A stretch of 64,000 nucleotides of DNA, taken from contig NC_065564.1 in NCBI RefSeq assembly GCF_022605725.1, positions 9,278,698 through 9,342,697 of the forward strand, given 5' to 3'. The position numbers were made by a program, and so were the translations under genes. Origin of the DNA: Anthonomus grandis grandis (lineage: Eukaryota; Arthropoda; Insecta; Coleoptera; Curculionidae). Positions within the stretch are counted from its first letter, which is position 1; each line of letters begins with the position of its first letter. The notes beneath the pieces were generated by a model, which worked only from the letters and a program-made list of their open reading frames with translations, did no database searches and was not told the origin of the DNA. Positions 20,701 to 31,678 of the stretch are shown here, piece after piece.

Positions 20701-22653
20701 GGCACTCTTCAATTTTCCAAAAGGCTTCTAATTGATTTTGCAAATCAGATGTGTTAGATGTAAATAAATTGCACACGGAGGAAAAATTTTCCAGAAAATT
20801 AAGTAATATGGGCCCTGAAACAATCCACCCTAATTTTGTTTTTTGCACAATAGCGCTGGAATTCTGTAATTTGATTTGCCCAACACTCAATAAATTCCAA
20901 AAAATTGAAGCACGTATCAATAAGTCAATAGGTCCATTTTGATTAAAATTTTCAACGGCAAGAACAGTGTTTTTAGGAATTTGAATGTTTGACATACTAA
21001 ATGACACATCGGGTAAATTCTTTGTGATTTTGTCTGTGACTAGACATTCAACATTTTCTAATGAAAATGAATTGATTGATGATTTGAAATTTATTTTTAC
21101 ACTTTTATGTATATTTGTCACATTATTGCCAAAGCCTTCCACTGAATGACTTATATTTGAGCTTGGTAGCTTAAGTTTATGAAATAAGGTCCTTGTAATA
21201 AAATTTAATTGAGAGCCACTGTCAAGCAAAGCTCGACAAAAGTGATCATTACCGTATTTATCTTGAATTAAAATACAAGCTGTAGGAAGTAAGATGCATT
21301 GAGATTGAGTTTTGGATGATAAAGATGTATTAATGACAGATAAAACTTGGGAATCATGGTTTTGTGATTCAATAGCGGACTCTCGAGGCATATTGGACTC
21401 TGAAACGACTTGAATATTATTAGGATTTTGTTTATGTCCTATAAATGGTTTTGGAAAATGCAACAAAGTATTATGTTTCAAAGAACATTTTTTACATGTT
21501 GCAGTACTGCGGCACTCCTTACCAGAGTGACCTGGTTTCAGACAATTTGTGCAAGCTTTAAGTGCACGAATCCTGCCTAACCTATCTTGGATGCTGAGTT
21601 TTAAAAAGTCACCACATGAAAAAATAAAGTGATCTTTTTTACAGTTTAAACAAGTTGAGGAAGCTATTGAATGATTTGAACTGCGGTTTTGAGGCTTGAA
21701 TTCGGATTTATGTGAAGTTGAGGAAGATGCAATATTTTCTAGTATTTGACAACGCTTATTTAAAAATGAAAATAAATCATCCGTAGTAGGCGTGTCTGTA
21801 TTAATTTTTAAAGAAATATCTTCCCACTCACGTCTAGTAGAAGGGTCTAATTTAGATTTTATATGAAATATGATAAAACAGTCCCATTGATCAACAGGTA
21901 AGCCTAATGACTTAAGAGCTCTAAGATGTTGATTTGCATTATCAAGAAGACCTCTGAGTAAAATATGAGATTCTTTATTAATTGGCTGAATTTCAAAAAG
22001 TGATTTCATATGGGCTTGAATTATGACCCGTTTGTTTTCATACCTCTTGCATAAAATATCCCAAGCAACATAATTATTAGACTCAATAACCTCCAATGAG
22101 AGAAGAAGTTTGGCAGCATCGCCTTTCAAACATGATTTAAGGTACCAGAATTTTTCAATATTGCTTAGTGATGCACTATTGTGTATCAAAGATTTATAAG
22201 TATCTTATTTTATATAGGAGCCATAAAATTCTGGTAGTTTAATTTTGGGTAGTTTTGAATGGTATTGCAATGATGCGTTTTGGAAATTTTGCGGAATCGA
22301 CTCTGCGATCTGGGATTCCTGATGTGTTTGATGAATATCTCTGAGATGTTTATCAATGATAGTTTTAGCAAAACCTGAAGATTCAAAAATTCATCCTCAA
22401 AGTCAATCCTAAATTGTGAGTGATCCTTAGAATCAAAGAATTCCAGATCACCCTGAACTGATACAAATTCAGGCCATAATGATTGTAGCCGTTCTAACCT
22501 GACCTGTAATTGGCCAATTTGATTTGGATCAGAAAATGTATTTACAAAATTTGTAAACCTTGAAAGAGCATCAAAAATTCTATTTCGTGCTAAAGAGAGA
22601 ACTCTAATTTTAACGTTTAAGTCCTCTGATGAGGATGATTGTGTTTCAGGCAT
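17790..22653 (-). pseudogene. BEL/Pao gag-pol, multiply frameshifted
   Basis: Reading starts at 22653 (MPETQSSSSEDLN), giving a coiled gag N-terminus. After a frame change near 22200, the gag core (VAWDILCKRYENKR), zinc knuckles (CLNCKKDHFIFSC, CTNCLKPGHSGKEC) and the protease LLDSGSQLNFIT lie at about 22189-20318. Reverse transcriptase continues in other frames at 20357-19372 with SFYVDDWLCGSN. RNase H (FWTDSSIVLSWL) is at 19366-18581. The integrase zinc region and core (GIDFAGPF, YTDNGINFVG) are at 18711-18263, and the C-terminal domain ends near 17790. At least five frame changes make it non-functional. Domain order is the same as in the intact element at 3884-9100, but the protein sequence is clearly a different family. 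Confidence 0.9.
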
Positions 22654-23219
22654 TTTGTTAAAAATAAATTAATTCAACGTTAATTAAACGAAAAAAAAAT
22701 AAATAAATAAATCAATAAAATTGTTTGAATGCAAAAATAAAACCAATTAATTATGCTTCTGTGTTAAAAAAATAATTAAAGTGTAAATAAACTAAAGATT
22801 GTAACACTATCCAACAACAAGTACTACTCAAAAATAATGTGCTACTCGAACTTTTATGATATATGACGTCGATGAACCTTTTCCCGCTCTTGACCTATAT
22901 ATCCTAAAGTTAAATAAGGTAATGTAAATAAAAAATAAAAATGATTAACGACTTAAACTCGGAAAGTGGGCCGAAGAATCGTCAAGTAGTCCTGTAGCGA
23001 AGTGAAGTACCTAATGTTGTTAAATTAGTCTGCCTCTGGAGCGGCTAAAAACCCGGAGATTCACTGCGTCGTCGAAAGCGTGTCTCAATGCCTGCCAATA
23101 TATAAAAAATTTACCTTGTCGACTGCTTGGTATGATGTACCTGTGACTTCTGCCTAATATATATCTGCTGTCCACCAATCTGCCTATCCGCCAATCTGCC
23201 AATCCGGCTCGAAGGACCA

Positions 23220-23681
23220 TGTTTTGTGTATGGGCTTTTCCACACACGGTATTCTGGGTTGTGATTTTTTTCTTCAATAAAACACGAATTTTTCGGTAAA
23301 TAAGTGTAATTAGAAGAATGAAATAAAGCAGTGCACTAACCGTACAATTCTGTTAATTGTTGTATAAAATATACAAATAAAAATTTTACAAAGTAAAATT
23401 CTGATTCTAACCGAATCTTGTGTTATGAACTGTTTTAATGACCTGTTGGCCTGAAGTTAAAAGTGTGAATGTATATAAAAATATGGATGGCGTGGAGAAT
23501 GTGGCTATGTAAAATGCTTACATAATAAAACGTTGCATTTTTGATTATAGGAGGATCTTTGTACTATTTGTCGGCTTTAGTAAGGAAATTGAATAAGCGG
23601 TTTTAAGAAATTAAAATCTAATAACTCTGTTTATAAAGCTAAGACTGTTTATAAAACTCAATATGCCGCCTGTAATAAAAT
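23220..23681 (-). repeat. BEL element 2, 5' LTR, truncated
   Basis: Matches 16863-17324 and then stops after gcctgtaataaaat, where copia-derived sequence begins. About 60 bp of the LTR end are absent. Confidence 0.85.
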
Positions 23682-23699
23682 GAAATCGGATGCCGAGCC

Positions 23700-26600
23700 G
23701 ATAAAAAGATTAGGTGTTATAAGTGTAAACAATTTGGCCATTATCAAAATAAATGTACCAATGTGAAAAAGACTTCACATGCATTTAGTGCCGTATTTTT
23801 AAGTGGGTCATTTAATAAGTCAGATTGGTATGTAGACTCCTTGGGTGCGAGTGTGCATTTAACTGCCAATAAACAATGGCTGGAAAATATTAGTAGCTCA
23901 GAAAATATTCAAGAAATCATGGTTGCTGACAAAACGAATATTTCTGTAAGCTGTTTAGGTGATGCAATGTTGACAACTGTTGTAGGACGTGATAGTTATG
24001 AGATAACTGTTAAAAACGTTTTGTGTGTTCCTGAATTGGCAACAAATTTGTTATTTGTTAGTGAGCTAATAAAAAATGGCAATGTTGTTAAATTTAGGGA
24101 CAGTTCTTGCAAAATTTATAATAAACATGGTGAATTAGTCGGAACAGCTGATCTCTCAAATGGAGTTTATAAATTAAATATTTTAGACTCAGGTAAATGT
24201 TTATTATCAACGTCAACAGTGGCAACGGGCGAAAAATCGTCGTTTTGGGCACATTAACAGTGCTTACCTAAACAAAATGAAAGATGGAATTGTCGATGGA
24301 CTTACCTATCCAGGTGTGATACAAATTGGGCAGCAAAATTGTAAAATATGTTGCGAAGATAAGCAAGCTAAATTACCATATAAAAATAAGGGACATAGAG
24401 CTACAGAATTTCTAGAAATAATACACACAGATGTATGTGGCCCGATGGAAACAACCTCTCTTGGCCACTCGAAATATTTTTTGATTTTTGAAGATGACTT
24501 TAGCCGAATGACATTTGTTTATTTTTTGAGAACTAAGGACCAGGTTTTCAATTGTTTCAAAAATTTTAAGGCTTTGGTAGAAAATCAAAAAGGGAAACAG
24601 ATAAAAATTCTTATATCAGACAATGGTGGTGAGTTTTGTTGTAAGGAGATGAAAAATTATCTAGATAGGAATGGGATCATACATCAGAGAACGAACCCTT
24701 ATAGTCCACAACAAAACGGGATGTCTGAGGGGATGAATAGAACTATCATTGAAAAATCGAAGTGCATGCTTTATGATGCTGACTTGGGAAAGCAGTTTTG
24801 GGTCGAAGCAGTTCATACTGCAGTGTACTTACGTAATCGGTCATTAGCTACTGGACTTAATAAAACTCCGTATGAGTTATGGACGGGCAGGAAACCAGAT
24901 GTCAAAAATCTAAGGATTTTTGGTAGCTCCGTGATGGTTCACGTTCCCAAGGAAAAGCGTTTAAAATGGGAAAAAAAGGCCGAGCAATGTATTTTTGTGG
25001 GATATGATGATGAAGTAAAAGGATATCGAGTGTTTAATCCAGAGAAAAATTCTATTTTTACTAGCCGAGATGTAGTGATTATGGAAGACACCAGAGAAGA
25101 TATGAGCATTGTCATAAAAAATTCTGTAAATATACCAGTTAATGAAGTTGAAGAAATCTCAATTTCAGTGGGAGAATCGAATAACCATGAGCATGAGACA
25201 TCCGAGAACGATGAAGTTTTATCCGATAGTTCTGGTGAAGTTTGGGAGAATGCTGAAATGGTTGAAGATGAAGCTCCAAGTGCGTTGAGAAGATCAGAAC
25301 GGATACCAAAACCAAGAATTTTTGAAAACGCTGTTAGCTACTTGTGCACAGACAATAGTGACTTAAGCATAGATCCAGTGACTATAGAAGAGGCATTATT
25401 AAGACCAGATGGTGAAAACTGGAAGAAGGCTATGCAAGAAGAGATGCAGTCTTTTGAGGAAGACCAAGCTTGGGAGTTGGTTGACATTCGCAAAGATGGA
25501 ACTATAGTGCAGTGCAAGTGGGTGTTAAAAAGAAAAATTGTTAGTGAAAACAATGTGCGGTATAGAGCGAGACTGGTGGCAAAGGGATTTACGACGGGAA
25601 ACTTTTTCACCTGTAGTACGTCACTGTACTCTTAGATTGTTGTTTGCACTTTCTGTTAAATTAGATTTAGATGTAACACATCTAGATGTTACTACCGGGT
25701 TTTTGAATGGTATTTTGGAAGAAACTGTTTTTATGAGTTTACCTGAAGGGTTTGAAACACCTGAATGTGAAAATAAAGTTCTTAAATTAAAGAAAGCCAT
25801 TTACGGTCTTAAACAGTCTGCTAGAGCTTGGTATACTAGGGTTGATGTTTGTCTTAAAAATTTAGGATATAAAAAATTTGAACAAGAACCTTGTTTATAT
25901 ACTAAAATAAAAGATAACTTAATGACTGTTGTAACGCTGTACGTCGATGATTTCTTTATTTTTTCAAACGATAAAATCGAGACCAATAATTTGAAATTAG
26001 AACTAGGGAAGCATTTTAAAATAAAAGATTTAGGGCAGGTAAAGCAATGTCTTGGAATGAGAGTTAACATCGATAAGAATACTAATGAAATATTTTTAGA
26101 TCAGGAACAATATATTAATCAGATATTAAAACGATTTAATATGTTGGATTGTAAAAATGTGTGTACGCCTATGGACGTCAATGTTAATCTGATTAAAAGT
26201 AAAAATCCCTGCATGACAGAATTACCGTATCAACAACTTAATGGTTATTTAATGTATCTTGCCGTTTTAACCCGACCCGACATCGCATGTTCTGTGAATC
26301 ACACTGGAAGCAAGCTAAGCGTGTTTTAATATATCTAAAGGGTACTAAGAATTATGGGTTAAAATATTATAAAGATGATAAAGCAGAATTAGAAGGTTTT
26401 GTTGATGCCGATTGGGCTGGGGATTTAACAGATCGTAAATCATACACGGGATTTTGTTTTAAACTTTGTGGTTCTGCAGTTTCATGGGAATCTAGAAAAC
26501 AACGAACGGTTGCTTTATCTAGCACTGAAGCGGAGTACATTGGCTGTTACAGAAGCTTCAAAAGAAGCGATTTATTAAAGAAGCTTAATAGCTGAGTTAA

Positions 26601-26857
26601 CAGGCGTATGTAGCTGTATTAGATTGTTTAATGACAATCAAAGCGCAATTAAGTTGTCTACAAATCAAATGTATCATAAAAGGTCAAAGCATATTGACAC
26701 ACGTCATCATTTTATTCGGGACATTATTGCAGAAAACTTAGTAACGCTTGAGTATTTGCAAACAGCTGATATGCCAGCTGACGTGCTTACAAAGGGTTTA
26801 AGTAGTATTAAGCATTATAAATTTTTGAGTTTTCTTGGTATCGAAAATAAGGCTTAG
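23700..26857 (+). pseudogene. Copia gag(C-term)-pol, frameshifted
   Basis: The zinc knuckle CYKCKQFGHYQNKC is at 23714-23755. Protease follows at 23820 onwards (WYVDSLGASVHLT, where DSG is the usual triad and G is changed to L). The pre-integrase region breaks frame at about 24255. The integrase core at 24277-25635 shows HTDVCGPM, ISDNGGEF and NGMSEGMNRT, so the D, D and E are present. The LTR-element RT (VTHLDVTTGFLNG, LYVDDFFIFS) is at 25620-26280. RNase H (FVDADWAGD, SSTEAEYIG, NDNQSAIKL) spans two frames to 26857 and ends with the copia-typical HIDTRHHFIRD and ADVLTKGL. It is inactive as it stands because of frameshifts and the missing 5' part. Confidence 0.9.
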
Positions 26858-26891
26858 GTTAAGTTTGAGTAATACTTTGTGCTAGTGGGAG

Positions 26892-27027
26892 TGTTGAAAA
26901 TAAAGCCCAAAGTATTCAGTTCTATAGTTACGCCACTGTTATTATTAATACTGTCGCATCAGCATATTTGTGTTCTCTTTTTATTCTTACTACTGAAATA
27001 AAGTTAGTCTGTGCAGATAATTCAACA
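26892..27027 (+). repeat. Copia 3' LTR
   Basis: It starts after a purine-rich gctagtgggag tract. The ends TGTTGAA (26892) and TTCAACA (27027) are perfect 7-bp inverted repeats, giving a short 136-bp LTR. The partner LTR is lost, so the right boundary rests on the inverted termini alone. Confidence 0.6.
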
Positions 27028-27045
27028 AGCGCGTTTTATTTCATT

Positions 27046-27440
27046 ATTTTGCTTCATAATTTGAGGCATCTTTTAACAAATTAGCAAAAGGAACGGACTT
27101 AAGGAAATGATCCAGCATACCGCTTTTCATTTCGTCCCAGGAAACATTATTTTTTGTTTGTTCATAATATCACTGTCGTGCATGTCCTCTCAATCTACTG
27201 GCTATAATCCTTATAACGTATTCATTGCTCCATTGGTACCTGTTCATTAAAGTGTCCACTTTTGTCACCCACTTATCGACCGTAATATCGTCTTTTGAAC
27301 AGTCAAACACCGGGATGGCTTGTTCATCACTTTGACACATCGCAGCAGACGTAGACGGCTTATTTCGAAATTCGTCAACCTCTTTTTTTAACATTTTTAA
27401 TTGTTTTTTTAAAGTAGTATTTTCACTATCCGTACTCGTA
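27046..27440 (-). pseudogene. Retrotransposon gag fragment
   Basis: The minus strand reads MLKKEVDEFRNKPSTSAAM, then PVFDCSKDDITVDKWVTKVDTLMNRYQWSNE and IIASRLRGHAR. After a stop it continues with NVSWDEMKSGMLDHF. A W..K...L...Y.W......I..RL.G.A pattern is typical of a Ty3/gypsy-like capsid N-terminal region. Only about 130 residues remain, with no neighbouring pol. It is truncated by the copia LTR on one side and the piggyBac remnant on the other. Confidence 0.55.
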
Positions 27441-27454
27441 CCACTACTCGTAGA

Positions 27455-28228
27455 TTAGATAGCGTGTTCGTTTTCCGCGAGACCGTCAGACAGACTGACA
27501 CGCTAGCCGCCATCCGGACAGTGTTTGATACAGTTGTTGGTAACTTTGATTCAGCCTATACACCTTTTGAATGGCTAACAATAGACGAGAAGCTAGAAGC
27601 ATTTTGGGGGCGTTGCAACTTTAGGCAGTATATACCTAGCAAACCCAATAAATATGGGCTAAAAATATTTGCTATGGTAGACGCCAAGACTTTCTACACC
27701 TGCAACATGGAGGTTTACGTAGGAAAACAGCCTGAGGGTTCATTCCAAGCGAGTAATTCTCCCACTGCAGTGGTGCAGAGATTGTGCCAATCAATAAAAG
27801 GAACCTGTCGTAATATTACAGTTGACAACTGGTTTACCAGTATGGAACTACTCAATTCTCTTCAGTCCGATTTTAAGCTAACTTTATTAGGTACAGTCAG
27901 AAAAAAACAAAAGGGAATTGCCACCTGAATTTTCGAATACTTTGGGTCGTCCACTTTTATCGTCCATGTTCGCCTTTCGTCATAACTGTACTTTAGTAAC
28001 ATATACACCAAAAAAGAAAAAAAACGTGCTGCTTTTATCAAGTATGCATTTTGACGATAAAATAGATGCTTCTACTGGAAAACCAGATATGATATTGGAC
28101 TACAACTCATCTAAAGGAGGTGTTGACTGTGTGGACAAGCTATGTGCGTCTTATAATTGTGCACGTAATACAAGAAGATGGCCCATGGTTGTGTTCTATT
28201 CGTTACTCAATGTATCGGGAATAAACTA
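27455..28228 (+). pseudogene. piggyBac transposase, catalytic part
   Basis: It resembles the DDE_Tnp_1_7 domain. Visible motifs are WLTIDEKLEAFWGRCNFRQY (first catalytic Asp region), YIPSKPNKYGLKIF, ITVDNWFTSMELL (second Asp) and SSKGGVDCVDKLCASYN (third Asp). A frameshift near 27920 separates RKKQKGIAT from LPPEFSNTLG. The N-terminal domain is absent, and the frame is cut at about 28229 by the PIF element. The C-terminal finger of the same gene reappears at 30846. It is dead as it stands, although the three catalytic acidic residues are all preserved. Confidence 0.85.
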
Positions 28229-28436
28229 CTAATAAGCGACGCGGCTTTTATTTCATCGTGTATTGTAATGAAGCCAAACATAGTAAAGAGATCGACGCGG
28301 TACTAGGCGACGAGAAAAGCGACGCGGTGCGCGTCGAGATAAAATTTGCATTTGTCGCGTTGATACGGGACGGTTTTGATTGGTTTTTGCATGTTTTGGT
28401 TTAGAAAAGATTGTTTGTTGGTTCAGCATATACGCA

Positions 28437-30337
28437 ATGGCTGAGCAAGTAAACATAATAACCTGCGTGTTCAACAGGCGTGCATTATGGAATGCTTCTC
28501 ATCCAGATCATAGAAACCGTTATGTATTAGATGAGCTTTGGTCACAAGTAGCTACAGAATGTGGAATAACAGGCAAGTAAATTTTAAGTACATACCTTTA
28601 TTTTATATACAGAGTCACTCATATTGAATAGGGAAATTATTTAGGTAATCTTTAAATGTGTCACGAATAAAAATTGCTTGATTGGGAACCCGACCTCTTG
28701 CATTCCAATTGGGTCTTGTAAAATTATTATTTGCAGGACTTTCTGTGGCCAATTTTAAATGCCTTTCGAAACCCTCTTTATCCATGATAATATTATGTAA
28801 AAGACAAATTGCCTTAATTGTAATGTCGGCGAGTTGTTGTTTGTTTGTTTCTCCATTTTGCATATATTATACCAAATGAATATTCAATCGTCTTCCTAGC
28901 TCTAGATAATCGCTGGTTAAAGTACTGCCTTTCAGGATTCAGAGTTTGTCTACTATAGGGTTTAAGCAAGTTTTCTTGTAGTGGATATGCTTCATCGGCT
29001 ATGAAAACAAATGGCATTCGAATTTGCGTATGTGGTAGAGACTGTTCAGTTGGTACATTTAATTGTTTCTTTGAAAGTAATTTAGAGAAAGCCGAACTTT
29101 GAAAAGTACCCCCATCGGATTGTCGTCCATATCCTCCCACCTCTATTACAGTAAAGCGATAATTTGCATCACAGACTGCTTGAATAACGATCGAGAAGAA
29201 TTTTTTATAATTAAAGAACATGCTTCCTGAATGACTGGGACATTTAATTTTTACGTGCTTGCCATCCAATGCACCTAAGCAATTGGGAAAATTCCAGATT
29301 TTCATGTAATCTTCACTGATTTTAATGAAATCATCCTGTGTTGGAACTGGCAAGTGTATTGGCTGTAATATATTCTATACCGCGTTAACAGTTTCTTTAA
29401 CAATTGATCCAACTGTTGTAGCTCCCATGAATGATGAGGCTTTTGAAAGATTCCCCTGTAGCACAATATCTGCAATAAAAAATAATAAAATTTTAGTTAG
29501 TGTCAGTGATTAGGCTGTGTTCTATTTTATTTTAACACTAATGCTAGAATGAACCACTTCTGAAACAAAAATCAATGTTAAAAATAGCTTATTCGTAACT
29601 GAAATCCATTTTTTTGCAGTAAAGGTGGCCCAAACTAAATGGAAAAATTTAAGAGATTATTTCCGAAGAGAACTGAAAAAACTTCCCATTCCACGGTCTG
29701 GTGATCCAGGGGACATTGCAATTAAATCCCACTGGCCCTATTTTAAAAGTTTGTTATTCTTAATGGATCAATTTAGGCCTCGACAAGCAACGGGAAATTT
29801 GGTAGAGTGGAGACGGAAACAATAGACGATGTACAAGATCCCGTGAATGTCGAGCCATTGACACCTGCTTCTGTTGCTTCCGAAAACACTGAGGATTCAT
29901 CTACAAGCACGTCAAGTCATTTTGCTGAACCTCGAACAGTTTTAAAGGGCCGACTCCGTAAAAGAAAAAATAATGTTGACGCTTTATTGGCCATCGAGGA
30001 ACAGAAATTGGAGTTCATTAGAACAAAGAGGGCAAACATAACTGAAACCAAAGAAGATGATCATCTGTCATTTTTTAAGAGTCTACTACCACACGTGAGA
30101 AAAATTACGGATAACAACATTTTGCATTTTAGAAATGGCGTTCAAGATCTGGTTCAGAGATATGCTTATGGCTATACTAATCAAATGAATCAGAATCAAG
30201 GAATCGAACCTTTCGATTATCCGATCAATCAGAATGCCAACTCTACTGAATCTTTCGTTTTATGTTTTTACCGAAAAGAATATTTCTACTTAGTTTATTT
30301 TTGTTCATTTTTTCCAGTCTTTAAGATGTTATGTTAA
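28437..30337 (+). pseudogene. MADF-BESS-like DNA-binding protein of PIF element, two exons
   Basis: Exon 1 is 28437-28572, starting MAEQVNIITCVFNRRALWN. It ends at ACAG|GCAAGT, a consensus-like GC donor. Exon 2 starts at 29620 after tttttttgcag. Joining them keeps frame and reads across the junction as ECGIT-VKVAQTKWKNLRD, the middle of a MADF domain (W..I..........VK.KW.NLR..F). After the MADF fold the frame shifts near 29805-29825. It then continues to 30337 with an acidic Ser/Thr stretch and HLSFFKSLLPHVRKI, which resembles a BESS motif. In PIF elements this second protein binds DNA and helps the transposase enter the nucleus. The intron (28573-29619) contains exon 2 of the transposase on the other strand. 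Confidence 0.75.
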
Positions 30338-30710
30338 TTGACCTGTTTAGTTGTAATACTTAATAAATATTATGTTTTTTGTACAAAAATATACATTCAA
30401 CTTACCTTAAAGTAATAACCAACCTCTCTTCCGGTCCAATGGGTTGTTTATTGTAGTTTGTCCAATTCATTTGTAGACATGGAGACACTTTTTCTAAAAT
30501 ATAGTTAAAAGTAGCAATATCCATTCTCAAGTACTCGAAAAATCGGTCTGGATGCTGCTTGAGTTCAAAAAATAGTGTATGATACTGCCCAAATCGTTTG
30601 CGCCATTTATTAATGGGATGTACAGAGCAAGTTCTGTTTAAACCTCCCATTACCATTCCGCGAAGCGCGGCATTGTCAAATAAAATTTCATCTTCACTGT
30701 CGGAAAACAT
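28615..30710 (-). pseudogene. PIF/Harbinger DDE transposase, two exons, broken
   Basis: Exon 1 is 30710-30406 (MFSDSEDEILFDNAALRGM), ending at ttaag|gtaag. Exon 2 begins at 29469 after ttattgcag. The splice joins VITL-R-YCATGESF, which fits the family. The catalytic core shows GALDGKHVKI (Asp), FIADEAYPL (Asp) and SRARKTIEYSFG (Glu), then AICLLHNIIMDKEG. Damage: a frameshift just after ATGESFK, a TAG where family members have Trp (about 29377), and another frameshift near 28855. The transposase would cut and paste the element, so this copy no longer codes for an active enzyme. Its single intron contains exon 2 of the MADF gene on the opposite strand. Confidence 0.8.
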
Positions 30711-30845
30711 TGTTTTGACTAAATTGAATTTGAAGAGTCGCAATTAATCGCGACTTCTGTCTCCTTACTATGTGTATGTCTCCTGCCACGTCGCTTATAT
30801 CGTCGCTTACCTCGTCGCTGTGCCTCTAGCCTCGTCGTTCCACTA

Positions 30846-31055
30846 TGTTTGTACCCTAAGGCTACGCAGTTAAGAATAAAAGAACTTTTCGGACTGGAAA
30901 CACCTACACCTGAGCCCCTACCAGCAGGACAACGTGGACGTTGCTCATACTGGGATAGAAAAAAAATAGACCTTCTCGTTTTTTTTTGTGTTGAATGCCA
31001 CAAATGTGTTTGTTTAGAGCATTCACTTATTTGTCATGAATGCCGCTCAGAATGA
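30846..31055 (+). pseudogene. piggyBac transposase, C-terminal cysteine-rich finger
   Basis: It reads PAGQRGRCSYWDRKKIDLL, then FFCVECHKCVCLEHSLICHEC and a stop at 31053-31055. The C..W...K......C..C...VC.EH....C..C pattern is the zinc-binding tail of piggyBac transposases, with one Cys apparently replaced by Trp. It is the continuation of 27455-28228 across the PIF insertion. The joined frame is not perfect, so some sequence has been lost or gained. Confidence 0.75.
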
Positions 31056-31301
31056 AACACATTTTTATTTTTAATTTCTAGAAAGTTTTTATGTGTTGTT
31101 AAATGTTTATTTTATTTTTTTTGTAGCAATAAGTTTTGTTAAAATGCCAAAATCAATGTATTCGATGAATGAAATCTTAAAATATATAAAAATTAACTTT
31201 TATTGCCGATAATTTTTAGAAATATGCACATTTGAAGGCTGCGGACTCTGAGTCTGCATGCGAGCGTCCTTTCCAAAATACTTAGCGCGAGCTCCGGAAG
31301 G
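31056..31301 (+). other. piggyBac 3' untranslated end
   Basis: AT-rich tail ending in a GC-richer terminal segment (ctgcggactctgagtctgcatgcgagcg, then gcgagctccggaagg) just before TTAA. It contains a 7-bp inverted word (gcggactc/gagtctgc). Confidence 0.55.
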
Positions 31302-31678
31302 TTAAATTTCGTCATCAATAAACTACTTTCGTTACAACAAAAAATCCAATAAATGATTTACTTCTAGATAAATTGTCAAACTCACGCATATTTGCAGCAT
31401 AAAAAAACGTTTTAATAGTTTTATAATGTAAAAACATTGAAATTTCCTGTGACCTACTAATATAAACGAAAACAAATAATAAAATGTGGACCAATAACCA
31501 GCGAAATAACAGTAAGCGTACACATTCTACGTCATTCTAGGCGCGTCAGAGAACTGAATATCGATCCGACAGCGCCAACTTTCTCGATAATTTTCGACGA
31601 ATTGCGCGTGTTTGTTTTGATTTTCAAATTTAATCTATTTTTTATGCATGCTCATTTTGCGGATAAAGTATTATAGTA
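31302..31678 (+). promoter_or_regulatory. Orphan Hsp70-upstream-like block 1
   Basis: It matches 39634-40015 along its length and, more loosely, the DNA upstream of Hsp70 copies 2 and 3 (caacaaaaaatc, acctactaat, ggaccaataacc). It includes the exact cattctacgtcattctaggcgc segment of the Hsp70 promoter, with TTC units at 31525 and 31535. After ggcgc it differs from the Hsp70 promoters but agrees with the other orphan block (gtcagagaactgaatatcgatccgacagcgcc). There is no TATA box of the Hsp70 type and no Hsp70 body; a mariner-like transposase fragment follows. It is a possible promoter of a lost or non-coding heat-inducible gene. Confidence 0.6.

Larger units (their letters stand above)
16863..23681 (-). 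mobile_element. Decayed BEL/Pao retrotransposon, 5' LTR truncated
   Basis: Minus-strand element. The 3' LTR is at 16863-17381 and the 5' LTR at 23220-23681. The PBS TGGTCCTTCGAGCCGG (minus strand, plus 23204-23219) is directly next to the 5' LTR, and a polypurine tract (minus CCTTTCAAAGGGGGCGGTA) precedes the 3' LTR. The outer end of the 5' LTR is missing about 60 bp and is fused to a copia element at 23681-23682, so no target duplication can be read. Gag-pol between them is broken in several places. Confidence 0.88.
23682..27027 (+). mobile_element. 5'-truncated Ty1/copia retrotransposon
   Basis: It begins abruptly at the gag zinc knuckle. It runs through protease, integrase, reverse transcriptase and RNase H to a 3' LTR. 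The 5' LTR and most of gag are missing at the junction with the BEL LTR. Frame breaks near 24255, 25600, 26290 and 26590. Confidence 0.88.
28229..30845. mobile_element. PIF/Harbinger transposon with interlocked genes
   Basis: It carries both proteins expected of an autonomous PIF/Harbinger element: a DDE transposase on the minus strand and a MADF-type DNA-binding protein on the plus strand. Both tips are rich in gcgacg words in inverted orientation: gcgacgcgg, gcgacgag and gcgacgcgg on the left, and cgtcgctt, cgtcgctt, cgtcgctg and cgtcgttcc on the right. A CTA is present beside both ends (28229-28231, 30843-30845) and may be the 3-bp target duplication, but the terminal inverted repeat is imperfect, so exact ends are uncertain. 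It sits in a piggyBac transposase gene. Confidence 0.75.
27441..31301 (+). mobile_element. piggyBac element remnant, split by a PIF/Harbinger insertion
   Basis: Transposase core pieces at 27455-28228 and the C-terminal cysteine-rich finger at 30846-31055 belong to one piggyBac gene, separated by a PIF/Harbinger element. The right end at 31301 (gagctccggaagg) abuts TTAA (31302-31305), the piggyBac target. Beyond it, the DNA matches 39634 onwards, where TTAA is present without the element. The left TIR and transposase N-terminus are missing. Confidence 0.8.

Noticed and set aside
28226..30845. Exact CTA target duplication and TIR for the PIF element
   Set aside because: CTA is beside both tips, but the inverted ends match at only about ten of fifteen bases and the piggyBac frame does not rejoin cleanly. 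Boundaries are given as approximate.
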